Source: Pseudomonas sp. CFBP13508 (lineage in GTDB: Bacteria > Pseudomonadota > Gammaproteobacteria > Pseudomonadales > Pseudomonadaceae). Taken from it: a DNA stretch of 64,000 nt. Under the pieces are notes generated by a model. The model was not told the origin of the DNA and ran no database searches. It worked only from the letters and a program-made list of their open reading frames with translations. The translations under genes and the position numbers were made by a program. The stretch is from NCBI RefSeq assembly GCF_005233515.1, contig NZ_QFZZ01000003.1:587259-651258 (forward strand), given 5' to 3'. Below, one piece after another: positions 37,235 through 45,664 of the stretch. Numbering within the stretch: the stretch's first letter is position 1; the number at the start of each line of letters is the position of its first letter.

Positions 37235-37648
37235 ATGCTGACCCTGGAAAACATCTTTGTGTTGATGCTGTTCGCCGCCGCTGGCGCCTGGCTATGGCAC
37301 AACCACGGCTTGCGCGAGCGCGCGCTGGAGCGGGTCAAACAGCATTGCACCAACGTCGGCGTGGAGCTGCTGGACGGTAACGTCGCGCTGAAAAAGATCG
37401 GTCTGATCAGGGATGCCAACGGTCGCCGGCGACTGGCGCGGGTCTACAACTTCGAGTTCACCGTGACCGGCGAAAGCCGCCACAACGGCACCGTCACCCA
37501 GTTCGGCGCGCACAGTGCGCAGATTGAACTGGCACCCTACCCGGCGCCGTTCGACGATACGCCGCCGGTAGTCGAAGTGCACAAGCCTCGCGCCGAAGTC
37601 ATCGAGCTGAGCCAGTGGCGCCAGGAACATACCAAGTGGAAGCCTTGA
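37235..37648 (+). CDS. DUF3301 domain protein
   Basis: A 137-residue single-pass membrane protein: hydrophobic N-terminus ([19 protein letters not shown]) then a soluble domain with [17 protein letters not shown]. The pattern fits DUF3301, conserved in gammaproteobacteria and of unknown function. Divergent from pdxY. Confidence 0.75.
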   Translation: MLTLENIFVLMLFAAAGAWLWHNHGLRERALERVKQHCTNVGVELLDGNVALKKIGLIRDANGRRRLARVYNFEFTVTGESRHNGTVTQFGAHSAQIELAPYPAPFDDTPPVVEVHKPRAEVIELSQWRQEHTKWKP

Positions 37649-37681
37649 AACGCCACAACACCGGCGCGTACATGCACGTCC

Positions 37682-37711
37682 TGTAGGAGCTGCCGAAGGC
37701 TGCGATCTTTT
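37682..37711. repeat. Solo half element of the AAAGATCGCAGCC repeat family
   Basis: TGTAGGAGCTGCCGAAGGCT followed by GCGATCTTTT, the same sequence as one arm of the repeat at 3056 but without an inverted partner. Confidence 0.8.
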
Positions 37712-37715
37712 GCTT

Positions 37716-38687
37716 CTAAAGCTTCCGGCAAGCAGCAAGCCCCGCCTGAAGCATTTCAACTTCCTCAAGACCACTGAAAATCAGCTCGATCCGCGAATCT
37801 TTTCGCCATTCACTTACCTGCCAGTCCAGCTCGGCATTTTCCAGTGCATTGGCCGACATCCAGCCATTCGCGCTGTGGATAACCAGTTTCGCGCGCTTCC
37901 AGTTCATACCGCTCAGCCAATCGGCGATGCGTCCTTGATCAAATACCTGCCCCGGATGCCAGCGCCAACCGATGCTCCACCCACCCTCCTGTAACTGGCT
38001 CAGGCAAATCGGTTCGGCCGGATCGCTCCAGACCGCTGGCAGCTGTGCCAATCCAGTGGGCAGCGGCAGATGCCCTGCGCCTTCGTTCGCTTTTGCTTTT
38101 GCTTTCAGCCCCGGAAGCTCGCTCAGAGGCAGTTGCGCTTGCTGCGTCCAGATCAGCCTGACGGGCGGCAACTGGCTGGCGATTTTCTCTCGAACCGCTT
38201 CATCGAGATCTTCGGCCTTGTTCAACAACAGCAAACCCGCGCTGGCCAACGCTTGCTGCTGAGCGTCCGGCAGGGTTCTACCCGCGTGCAATGCCTGAGC
38301 GTCCAGAACCAGCACACATGGCTGAACCGCCAGCACGCCCAGCCACGGCGCCTCGTTCAATTGCTTGAGCAACTGCGCCGGATGGCCCAGCCCGGATGGC
38401 TCGATAAACAGTCGATCCGGCCTGGCCTTGCGCAGCAAGCGGCCGAGGCCGATCTGGAATGGCGCGCCATTGACGCAACACAGGCAGCCCCCGGCCACCT
38501 CACCCAGTGCGATACCATCGTCGTCGCGAGAGAGCAACGCGGCGTCCAGACCAATCTGGCCGAACTCGTTGATCAGCACCGCCCAGCGTTCGTCCGCAGG
38601 CCGTTGCGCCAGCAACTGACGAATCAGGCTGGTCTTGCCGGCGCCCAACGGGCCGGCGATGACGTGGGTCGGAATGTTCTGCAACAT
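37716..38687 (-). CDS. COG0523 GTPase (CobW/ZigA-type metallochaperone), copy 1
   Basis: A 323-residue G3E GTPase. Walker A is GPLGAGKTSL, the metal-binding CxCC motif is GGCLCC, EPSGLGHP follows and the NKAE base-recognition motif is present. COG0523 proteins hand zinc or other metals to client enzymes. ATG 38687 gives MLQNIPTHVIAG; a GTG nine bases upstream is possible. Located at the edge of the zinc-starvation island and divergent from a small secreted cysteine-rich protein with only 41 bp between. I see no Zur box directly upstream. Confidence 0.85.
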   Translation of the reverse strand: MLQNIPTHVIAGPLGAGKTSLIRQLLAQRPADERWAVLINEFGQIGLDAALLSRDDDGIALGEVAGGCLCCVNGAPFQIGLGRLLRKARPDRLFIEPSGLGHPAQLLKQLNEAPWLGVLAVQPCVLVLDAQALHAGRTLPDAQQQALASAGLLLLNKAEDLDEAVREKIASQLPPVRLIWTQQAQLPLSELPGLKAKAKANEGAGHLPLPTGLAQLPAVWSDPAEPICLSQLQEGGWSIGWRWHPGQVFDQGRIADWLSGMNWKRAKLVIHSANGWMSANALENAELDWQVSEWRKDSRIELIFSGLEEVEMLQAGLAACRKL

Positions 38688-38728
38688 GGTGGGCACTTTT
38701 CTGCGGACTGTTATTGAGGAGATCGAAG

Positions 38729-39085
38729 ATGCGCTGGTCGGGATGGTCGTTGCTGTTGGCGCTGCTGTCGAGTGAAGCGTGGGCCCAGGCCTGCGTGGTG
38801 CACACGCAGGGCGAACGGCTCGACGTCAAAGTCTGTCAGCAGAACAGGACGATTCCGCAAAAATTGTTCAATGACGGCTTCTGCCAACCGACGCTGGCCG
38901 GGCAGAAGGTCGAGGTGCAATACGTCGACCAGTGCCCGAGCGGCGCTTTCGGCGTGTGCAGCAACGCGCAAGTCGCCAATATGCCCTATCGCCAGGATAT
39001 CCACTATTACGGCGTGGCCACTGATGCGGCGTATCTCAAGCCGTATTGCGAAAGCCAGAGCCAGGGCGCCTGGCGCAAACCCTGA
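38729..39085 (+). CDS. Small secreted cysteine-rich protein (118 aa)
   Basis: A 118-residue protein with a Sec signal peptide (about 20 residues, ending SSEAWA) and a mature part with six cysteines, enough for three disulfides. GAGGAG precedes ATG 38729 at good distance. Not assigned to a family by eye. It lies between two COG0523 GTPases, tail to tail with the DUF1826 gene, so a link to zinc limitation is plausible but inferred. Confidence 0.7.
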   Translation: MRWSGWSLLLALLSSEAWAQACVVHTQGERLDVKVCQQNRTIPQKLFNDGFCQPTLAGQKVEVQYVDQCPSGAFGVCSNAQVANMPYRQDIHYYGVATDAAYLKPYCESQSQGAWRKP

Positions 39086-39089
39086 TGTG

Positions 39090-39740
39090 TCAGCCGAGCC
39101 AGTCGAGGGTCAGCAGCAGACGGCGCTCACAGGGCGCCGGTTGCGGCGAACGATGGATCAGGCCGAAGCCTTCATTGCCGTGCCATTTTTCGCCTTTGAG
39201 CAACGCGACGTCGCCGCTGTTGAGCTGGCGAATCGACGCTGCACCTTGCGGTTCGGCATTGGCCTGGCCAAGTTGCAGGCGATCCATCGCGCCCTCCTCA
39301 AGCCATTGGCTGCCGATGCCAGCGTAAGTTGTGATCAAGCGCACCGGCACGTGATCGACGTGGAAGCGCGGACACATGGCCTTGTCCAGCACACGCAAAC
39401 GCACGCCGATACGCCGCGCACCGAGCAGGCAGGCGAAGGCACTGATCAGCCATTTGAGATCGCTCATGAAACCTTCGAAACCCTGCAGATCACGCAGCCC
39501 TGCAGCCAGACCGGCGAGATCCGGTTCGGCATCTTCGTCGGGCAATTCCAGACACAGCGACTCGGCCAAGGGCTCGTTGAGCGACAGCACCAATTGCGCA
39601 AAATCGGCAATGTGCACGGGCAGCTGACGTTGCCAGACGGCGAGATTGGTCTGGTCTTCCAGGATTCGCGTCAATGTTTCCGGTGTCAGCCCCTGGTGCT
39701 GATGACGGGTAAGAAGCGGCTGATCTTTGAGTGCGAGCAT
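39090..39740 (-). CDS. DUF1826 protein
   Basis: A 216-residue protein with CPRFHVDHVPVRLITTYAG, SGDVALLKGEKW and a final RLLLTLDWLG. These fit DUF1826, whose HxDH motif suggests a metal-dependent cupin or oxygenase-like fold (inference). Its ATG shares one base with the stop of the upstream COG0523 GTPase (TGATG), so the two are translationally coupled. This pairing is common in Zur-controlled clusters of pseudomonads. Confidence 0.8.
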   Translation of the reverse strand: MLALKDQPLLTRHQHQGLTPETLTRILEDQTNLAVWQRQLPVHIADFAQLVLSLNEPLAESLCLELPDEDAEPDLAGLAAGLRDLQGFEGFMSDLKWLISAFACLLGARRIGVRLRVLDKAMCPRFHVDHVPVRLITTYAGIGSQWLEEGAMDRLQLGQANAEPQGAASIRQLNSGDVALLKGEKWHGNEGFGLIHRSPQPAPCERRLLLTLDWLG

Positions 39741-40945
39741 CAGGCGGCCTCTTCTTGCCAAGGGCCGAATGGATCAGGCAGCAAGCGCCAGCCTTCTGTG
39801 CCCGTTGCCATTTCTTCGTCGGTCAGAAGGCAGGCATCGAGTTCGGCGGAGAGCTGTAGGAAATCTATGTTCTGACCGATGAAAACCAGCTCCTGGCGGC
39901 AATCTCCTACGCTTGGAATCCAGTTTCCCATGATCGCCTGGACACTTTCCTGATCCTGCGGCCATTGATTCTTTGGCACAAAACGCCACCAGCGACCGGC
40001 AAAGCCATGCCGCATCAAGCCGCCTGCTTGGGACCAGCTACCGGCATCGGTGGGTTTGCTGGCGAGCCAGAAGAAGCCTTTGGAGCGCAGCAGCTTGCCG
40101 TTCAGCCAAGGCCGATCGATGAAGCTGAAGAAGCGTTGCGGGTGAAATGGCCGGCGCGCGCGGTAGGCCGTCGAGGCGATGCCATATTCCTGTGTCTCCG
40201 GGACGTGCTCACCGCGCAATTCCTGTAGCCATCCGGGCGCTTGTGCGGCCTGATCGAAATCGAAACGACCGGTGTTGAGGATTTTCTCCAGGGGGATTTC
40301 GCCCATCACCATTGGAATGATTTCAGCCTGGGCATTGAGGCGCTTGAGGATGGCGGTGAGTTCTTCACGCTCGTGCTGGCTGATCAGGTCGATTTTGCTG
40401 ATCAGCAGGACGTCGGCGAACTCGATCTGCTCGATCAACAGATCGGTGATGGAGCGCTCGTCTTCTTCACCGAGAATCTCGCCGCGAGAGGCAAGACTTT
40501 CGGCCGCCTGGTAATCGAGCAGGAAATTCACACCGTCGACCACGGTGACCATGGTATCCAGGCGAGCAATGTCGGCGAGGCTTTGTCCCTGTTCATCGCG
40601 GAAGGTGAAGGTTTCAGCGACCGGAAGCGGTTCGGAAATGCCGGTGGATTCGATCAGCAGGTAATCAAAACGATCCTCGCGGGCGAGTTTGCTGACTTCT
40701 TCAAGCAGGTCTTCGCGTAACGTACAGCAAATGCAGCCGTTGCTCATCTCAATGAGCTTTTCTTCCGCACGGTTCAGACTGACATCGCGCTGGACTTCAC
40801 TGCCATCGATGTTGATCTCGCTCATATCGTTGACGATCACCGCAACGCGCAAGCCGTCTCGGTTACGTAGTACGTAATTCAAAAGCGTACTTTTTCCGGC
40901 ACCGAGAAATCCTGAAAGTACGGTGACGGGCAATTTGGCTGACAT
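39740..40945 (-). CDS. COG0523 zinc-responsive GTPase (ZigA/YeiR-type), copy 2
   Basis: A 401-residue G3E GTPase: Walker [14 protein letters not shown], metal site [20 protein letters not shown], and a C-terminal CobW_C domain ([16 protein letters not shown]). Such GTPases are thought to deliver zinc to essential enzymes when zinc is scarce. Start at ATG 40945 ([12 protein letters not shown]). A Zur-box-like palindrome lies 125 bp upstream. Coupled to DUF1826. Confidence 0.9.
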   Translation of the reverse strand: MSAKLPVTVLSGFLGAGKSTLLNYVLRNRDGLRVAVIVNDMSEINIDGSEVQRDVSLNRAEEKLIEMSNGCICCTLREDLLEEVSKLAREDRFDYLLIESTGISEPLPVAETFTFRDEQGQSLADIARLDTMVTVVDGVNFLLDYQAAESLASRGEILGEEDERSITDLLIEQIEFADVLLISKIDLISQHEREELTAILKRLNAQAEIIPMVMGEIPLEKILNTGRFDFDQAAQAPGWLQELRGEHVPETQEYGIASTAYRARRPFHPQRFFSFIDRPWLNGKLLRSKGFFWLASKPTDAGSWSQAGGLMRHGFAGRWWRFVPKNQWPQDQESVQAIMGNWIPSVGDCRQELVFIGQNIDFLQLSAELDACLLTDEEMATGTEGWRLLPDPFGPWQEEAA

Positions 40946-41069
40946 TGGATAATCCTCATAAACGGCAGCCGATTTGCGCTTTGAGGTGCGCTTGGCGTGT
41001 TGCGCTTCATTTAACCGGGTCAAAGAAGGCATACGATTGTGATCGGCAGCTCAGGCTGGTTGCGATTTA

Positions 41070-41084
41070 TGTTATAGTATAACA
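41070..41084. promoter_or_regulatory. Zur box (divergent: COG0523 GTPase / small secreted protein)
   Basis: TGTTATAGTATAACA, a perfect 7+1+7 palindrome identical to the core of gammaproteobacterial Zur operators. It sits 125 bp from the GTPase start and 69 bp from the secreted-protein start, so both could be derepressed in zinc starvation. Confidence 0.85.
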
Positions 41085-41152
41085 ACTTGATTTTGCCAGT
41101 CCGGCAGAGGAGATTTCGCAAATTGCTGCACCACCGATCGTGGAAACTCGCA

Positions 41153-41530
41153 ATGAACAAGGGGTTGAAATACCTGCTTTTGAGCTTTGCTATGTCGCTG
41201 GCCGGCCAAGCCCAAGCGCATATGCCGGGGCCAGCGCACTGCACACGCAGCGCTAACCTGCTGGCTTGCGTGGACGCCGACGGCAATGCCTATAGCGTCA
41301 ATACGGTCGGCACCACGCTTTACCTGCGCGGATTCGAGAAGGATGGCCATCGCTATTGGGCACAGACCAATAGCCGCTTCGGCCAATTGACCTTTTTTAC
41401 CGGCATTGCCTCCGATGGCGAGGCTTGGGTTGGCTATACCCGCCGTGTCGGCTGGACAACCATCAACCGCTTCTCCAGCTCGGGCGGTAGCAGCGCAAGG
41501 TTCACCTGCAGCCGGATGACGGGCTGCTAG
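41153..41530 (+). CDS. Small secreted protein downstream of a Zur box (125 aa)
   Basis: A 125-residue protein with a clear signal peptide predicted to be cut after GQAQA, leaving a mature N-terminus HMPGPAHC with histidines at positions 1 and 7. The mature part has four cysteines and a Ser/Gly-rich end. ATG 41153 is used because it begins the signal peptide; its ribosome site is weak. Not recognised as a family member. Directly downstream of a Zur box and upstream of folE2, so a zinc-starvation role in the periplasm is likely, for example metal binding (inference). Confidence 0.7.
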   Translation: MNKGLKYLLLSFAMSLAGQAQAHMPGPAHCTRSANLLACVDADGNAYSVNTVGTTLYLRGFEKDGHRYWAQTNSRFGQLTFFTGIASDGEAWVGYTRRVGWTTINRFSSSGGSSARFTCSRMTGC

Positions 41531-41568
41531 TGAAAACCTTTTCATGAAAAAAGCGTCGCTGAATGGAT

Positions 41569-41583
41569 TGTTATAATGTAACG
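41569..41583. promoter_or_regulatory. Zur box of the folE2-znuCBA operon
   Basis: TGTTATAATGTAACG, matching the Zur core with two mismatches between its half-sites, 29 bp before the folE2 ATG. The same asymmetric half-site (GTAACG) recurs in the box at 54456. Confidence 0.75.
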
Positions 41584-41612
41584 TTAAAAGAGATCAACAC
41601 GACGGTCTCACT

Positions 41613-42509
41613 ATGAATGCTCTAACACTTCCAGATATAGCCGCCCAATCTGCACGCTTTGCACTACCCCTCGACTGGGTAGGCATGCGTGGAATTGCTC
41701 TACCCGTTGTGCTTGAAGGCCAACGCCTCAGCGCCAGAGTCGACGCTGGCGTGAGTCTCGATGATGGTGAAGCGCGCGGGATTCACATGTCGCGCTTGTA
41801 TTTGGCACTCGAAGCCCTCGAACAGCAGCCCCTTTCTACCGCGCTGCTGCATCAGGTAATCAAGTGTTTTCTGACAAGCCATCAAGGCCTATCCGCCTGC
41901 GCGTATCTGAGTATTCACACTGACTTGTTGCTGAAACGACCCGCGTTGGTCAGCCCCTTGGCCGGCTGGAAATCCTATCCGACGTCCATTTCAGCGAGCC
42001 TGAAACAGCAAATGTTCCACGTGGAACTAAAAGTCGAGGTGCCTTATTCCTCGACATGCCCGTGCTCCGCAGCCTTGGCGCGGCAATTGATCCAGCAGCA
42101 GTTCGTCGATGATTTCGCCAACAAATCTCTGCAACATGCCGATGTTTTGGCATGGCTTGGCTCAACCAAAGGGATCGTAGCGACACCGCACAGCCAGCGC
42201 AGCTATGCGCAACTGCACCTGCATCTCGACAATTTCATCGACAAGCTACCGCTGACCGCGATCATCGATGACGCTGAAGCAGCCCTCGGCACCGCCGTGC
42301 AGACCGCAGTAAAGCGACCCGACGAACAAGCATTCGCTCTCGCCAATGGGCAGAACCTGATGTTCTGCGAAGACGCCGCCCGCCGCCTCAATCTGGCACT
42401 GCAGCGCACGCCCGGCATCAACCAATTCCACATTCGCGTGATCCACGCCGAAAGCCTGCATGCCCATGACGCCGTCGCCGAAAGCAGCTGGCGACGGGAG
42501 CAACAATGA
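41613..42509 (+). CDS. folE2: GTP cyclohydrolase FolE2 (type IB)
   Basis: A 298-residue GCYH-IB enzyme that converts GTP to dihydroneopterin triphosphate for folate synthesis. The diagnostic SSTCPCS with catalytic Cys149 is present, as are HMSRLY and HSQRSYAQLHLHL. Unlike FolE, this isozyme can use other metals than zinc, so Zur-controlled folE2 replaces FolE under zinc limitation. It opens an operon with a metal ABC transporter, overlapping the ATPase gene by 4 bp. A perfect parS palindrome lies inside the coding sequence. Confidence 0.93.
   Translation: MNALTLPDIAAQSARFALPLDWVGMRGIALPVVLEGQRLSARVDAGVSLDDGEARGIHMSRLYLALEALEQQPLSTALLHQVIKCFLTSHQGLSACAYLSIHTDLLLKRPALVSPLAGWKSYPTSISASLKQQMFHVELKVEVPYSSTCPCSAALARQLIQQQFVDDFANKSLQHADVLAWLGSTKGIVATPHSQRSYAQLHLHLDNFIDKLPLTAIIDDAEAALGTAVQTAVKRPDEQAFALANGQNLMFCEDAARRLNLALQRTPGINQFHIRVIHAESLHAHDAVAESSWRREQQ
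42014..42027. other. parS: parS centromere site (inside folE2)
   Basis: GTTCCACGTGGAAC, a perfect 14-bp palindrome equal to the Pseudomonas parS core bound by ParB. It codes for part of MFHVEL in FolE2. An identical site lies at 51411. Confidence 0.85.
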
Positions 42510-43174
42510 TCCGCTGCCAATCCTTGGTCTGGGGCGCTCCCGGCCAACCGCTGACAACGCCTCTGAGTCTTGAGTTCGAGAGCGCCAGCCTGACCGCCAT
42601 CATTGGGGCTAATGGCTGCGGCAAAAGCAGTCTGCTGAAAGTCATCGCCGGTTTGCAGAGGCCCTTGGCCGGCAAGGTGGAAATGGCTGTTCCACGCCAA
42701 AGCGGCATTTCCTTTCTGCCGCAACAGCAGCACTTGGATCGGCAGTTTCCAATCAGCCTCGAAGAGCTCATCGCCGCAGGTTTCTGGGGCCGTAGACTCT
42801 CGACACAACTGCGCACGCAGCGACTGAAAAACGCATTGGAAGACTGGCATTTGACTGGACTCGAACAGCGTCCGTTGATGGCCCTGTCCGGTGGTGAGTT
42901 ACAACGCGCCCTTCTCGCGCGACTGAGCCTCGCTGACGCCCCGGTACTGTTGCTCGATGAACCGCACGCTGCACTCGACGAACTCGGCCAGCAATTGCTC
43001 TGGCAACACATTCACCACTGGCATGCCGAGGGCCGGACACTGGTCGTCGTCTGCCACGACCTGGCGGCTGTCCGCCAACACATTCCGAATACCCTGCTGA
43101 TCAAAAACGGCCACTGCGTGTACGGAACCAGCAGAGAACTGATCCAGCCAACACCGCACATGCAGGTCGCCTGA
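42506..43174 (+). CDS. Zinc/manganese-type ABC transporter ATPase (ZnuC-like)
   Basis: A 222-residue ATP-binding subunit: Walker A GANGCGKSS, signature LSGGELQRALLARL, Walker B VLLLDEP and the H-loop VVVCHD. Members of this branch power uptake of Zn2+ or Mn2+. Start overlaps the folE2 stop, and its own stop overlaps the permease start (TGATG), giving tight coupling. Probably additional to a separate znuCB/zur locus, since no zur gene is present here. Confidence 0.88.
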   Translation: MIRCQSLVWGAPGQPLTTPLSLEFESASLTAIIGANGCGKSSLLKVIAGLQRPLAGKVEMAVPRQSGISFLPQQQHLDRQFPISLEELIAAGFWGRRLSTQLRTQRLKNALEDWHLTGLEQRPLMALSGGELQRALLARLSLADAPVLLLDEPHAALDELGQQLLWQHIHHWHAEGRTLVVVCHDLAAVRQHIPNTLLIKNGHCVYGTSRELIQPTPHMQVA

Positions 43175-44043
43175 TGCTCGCCACCGTCAGCCATTTCTGG
43201 CAGCCGTTCAGCGAATTCGTGTTCATGCGCCGTGCCTTGCTCGGCGGCCTGGTGCTGGCGTGCAGCACGGCGCCTTTGGGTGTTTTTCTGATTCTCAGAC
43301 GTATGAGCTTGATCGGTGACGCCGTCGCCCACGGCATCCTTCCGGGCGCTGCATTGGGATTCTGGTTTGCCGGTTTGAGTCTTCCCGCACTCACCCTCGG
43401 TGGCTTGGGAGCCGGCCTGAGCATGGCCGGACTTGCAGCCTGGATAACCCGGCGTACGGGTTTGCGCGAGGACGCCAGTCTCGCCGCGATCTATCCGATT
43501 TCACTCGCCAGCGGCGTGCTGATTCTCGGTATTGCCGGCAAACGCCTCGACCTTTTGCATTTGCTTTTCGGCTCAGCGTTGGCCGTAGACGGGCCGACAC
43601 TGACCGGCATGCTTTGGGTCTCGGCCATCAGCCTCATGGCCATGGCCGCGATCTACAAACCCCTGCTGTTGGACACACTCGACCCGCTGTTCTTGCGCAC
43701 GGTCAGTCGCCTCGGGCCGCTGGCTCATGGGGTGTTCCTGACTCTGGTCGTGCTGAATCTGGTGATCGGCTTTCAGGCCATCGGCGCACTGATGGTAGTC
43801 GGGCTGATGATGCTTCCGGCTGCCGCGTCGAGATTCTGGAGTCGCCGTCTGCCAATACTGTTTGCCGTCGCCGCCGTCATGGGCTGCGTGTCTGTGTGGC
43901 TCGGCTTGCTGCTGTCGTTCTACTACTCGCTGCCCAGCGGCCCGGCCATCGTGCTGGTCGCGGGGGTCGGCTATCTGCTGTCGGTGGTGTTGGGACCGGT
44001 TCACGGTTTGCTGCGCCGCCCGCCTTTGCTCACATCCCAATGA
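43174..44043 (+). CDS. Zinc/manganese-type ABC transporter permease (ZnuB-like)
   Basis: A 289-residue ABC-3 family permease with eight or nine hydrophobic segments: FMRRALLGGLVLACSTAPLG and FLILRRMSLIGDAVAHGILPG are the family N-terminal signature, and IGALMVVGLMMLPAAASR is the conserved late helix. Forms the metal channel with the upstream ATPase and downstream binding protein. Confidence 0.88.
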   Translation: MLATVSHFWQPFSEFVFMRRALLGGLVLACSTAPLGVFLILRRMSLIGDAVAHGILPGAALGFWFAGLSLPALTLGGLGAGLSMAGLAAWITRRTGLREDASLAAIYPISLASGVLILGIAGKRLDLLHLLFGSALAVDGPTLTGMLWVSAISLMAMAAIYKPLLLDTLDPLFLRTVSRLGPLAHGVFLTLVVLNLVIGFQAIGALMVVGLMMLPAAASRFWSRRLPILFAVAAVMGCVSVWLGLLLSFYYSLPSGPAIVLVAGVGYLLSVVLGPVHGLLRRPPLLTSQ

Positions 44044-44054
44044 GGTGTTTCCCG

Positions 44055-44930
44055 ATGCGCGCTCTACTCGTGCTGTTCAGCCTGATGCTGTCGATGTCAT
44101 TGTCGGCCGCCGAAAAACTGCCGGTGGTCACCAGCTTCAGCATCCTCGCCGACATGGTTCATCAGGTCGGCGGCGAGCATGTGCAGATCACCAACATGGT
44201 CGGCGCGGATGCCGATGCGCACACCTACGAGCCGACCCCTGACGATGCCAAGGCGCTGCTCAAAGCCAAAGTGATCATCAAGAACGGCCTCGGTTTCGAA
44301 CCTTGGCTGGATCGCCTGGTGACCAGCACCGAGAGCAAGGCAACGGTGATCAGTGCCAGTCGCGGGGTGATTCCACGTTCGCTTGATGAAGACGGCGAGA
44401 CCGTTCCGGATCCGCACGCCTGGCACAATCTGGCGAACGCCGAGTTATACGTCGCCAACATTACCAAGGCGCTGATCGCCGCCGACCCGGGCAACAAGGC
44501 TGACTACGAGCGCAACAGCCAGACCTACCTCAAGCAGATCTATGCCCTGCTCGCCGAAGCCAAAAACAAACTCGGCGCGCTGCCGCCGGGCAATCGCAAG
44601 ATCGTCACCAGCCACGATGCCTTTGGCTATCTGGGTCAGGCTTATGGCATCGACTTTATCGCGCCACAGGGTTTATCCACCGAACGCGAACCCTCCGCCG
44701 CCGAAGTCGCTGCGCTGATCACGCAGATTCGCCAGGCCAAGGTCAAAGCGGTGTTCATGGAAAACATCAAGGACGCGCGCCTGCTCAAGCAGATCGCGGA
44801 TGAAAGCGGCGCGCACATTGGCGGCACGCTGTACTCGGATGCACTGGCGGCGAGTGGACCGGCGAGCACCTTTACCGGGCTGTTCGAATACAACCTCAAT
44901 ACGCTGTACAAGGCGCTGCGTCAGCCATGA
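44055..44930 (+). CDS. Periplasmic zinc/manganese-binding protein (ZnuA-like)
   Basis: A 291-residue cluster A-I (ZnuA/TroA-type) metal-binding protein with a signal peptide of about 20 residues. Predicted metal-ligand histidines are in DADAHTYEP, DPHAWHNL and SHDAFGYLGQ, with the C-terminal Asp expected in GTLYSDAL. There is no long His-rich loop as in E. coli ZnuA, so affinity or metal choice (zinc or manganese) may differ. ATG 44055 with TGAGG upstream is preferred over ATG 44040. Last gene of the folE2 operon, followed by a truncated REP pair. Confidence 0.88.
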   Translation: MRALLVLFSLMLSMSLSAAEKLPVVTSFSILADMVHQVGGEHVQITNMVGADADAHTYEPTPDDAKALLKAKVIIKNGLGFEPWLDRLVTSTESKATVISASRGVIPRSLDEDGETVPDPHAWHNLANAELYVANITKALIAADPGNKADYERNSQTYLKQIYALLAEAKNKLGALPPGNRKIVTSHDAFGYLGQAYGIDFIAPQGLSTEREPSAAEVAALITQIRQAKVKAVFMENIKDARLLKQIADESGAHIGGTLYSDALAASGPASTFTGLFEYNLNTLYKALRQP

Positions 44931-44950
44931 CTTGAGGCGAACTTCCGATC

Positions 44951-45011
44951 TTTCGCGAGCAGGCTCGCTCCCACAGTTTGAATGCGTTTCAACTGTGGGA
45001 GCGCTGCGAAG
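44951..45011. repeat. REP pair with truncated right arm
   Basis: Left arm TTTCGCGAGCAGGCTCGCTC is complete; right arm TGTGGGAGCGCTGCGAAGG lacks about 8 bp of the central GAGCCTGCTCGC, so this copy can no longer form the full stem. Confidence 0.8.
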
Positions 45012-45014
45012 GTT

Positions 45015-45533
45015 TCAAGCGCGGGGTTTTACCGTGCCGCAATCCTGACCCAGCCACACCGCACGGGTTTCCAGGCTGCCCTTCTGGTTGATGCCGATGG
45101 CGTTGAAGGTGCCATTGGCAACGGTGGTGAATTCGCGGTCACTGAGGAACGTCGCCACGCCTGTGCCCTGGGCTTTCGGGCAGCTGAAGCGGAATTTCCA
45201 CTGGTTGCCGGTGCGCTCGGTGATCTGCTGCTTGCAGCCCGATTGCGGGTCGGCCAACGGGATGTCGTTGGTCGCCACCTGCTGCGGCGTCAGGCAAGCG
45301 CGGATGCCTTTGCCGCCGATGTTGATGCCGTTCTTCTCCAGCGCCGCGCGCTGCTGCGGGGTGATCTGGCCTTGAATCTGGCCAAGGATCGATTGCACAT
45401 CCATGGCCTGATCATCGACCTTCAGATTGCTCGAAGACATTTCCCACAACCCCGGCTGCAGCATTTGCGCCTGCGCAACCACCGGTAATGCCAAACCCAG
45501 GCCCAGCGCCAAACCCAGCAGACGAACGTTCAT
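45015..45533 (-). CDS. DUF3617 periplasmic protein
   Basis: A 172-residue exported protein: signal peptide ending VAQAQ, then LQPGLWEMSSS, the characteristic DUF3617 start, and conserved cysteines in IRACLTP, SGCKQQ, FRFSCP and GQDCG. Function unknown. Convergent with the znuA-like gene and divergent from cardiolipin synthase. Confidence 0.8.
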   Translation of the reverse strand: MNVRLLGLALGLGLALPVVAQAQMLQPGLWEMSSSNLKVDDQAMDVQSILGQIQGQITPQQRAALEKNGINIGGKGIRACLTPQQVATNDIPLADPQSGCKQQITERTGNQWKFRFSCPKAQGTGVATFLSDREFTTVANGTFNAIGINQKGSLETRAVWLGQDCGTVKPRA

Positions 45534-45664
45534 CGAGTAACTCCTGATCAGTTGTGGCCGTTAGACGCCGGCCGATTGCGTCGGTTCATGCACCGATTAA
45601 ATAGAGACATTCGCGGCAGAACATGGTCTGTTAAGCATTGCATCTCGCGGAGCAAGGCTGCCCC

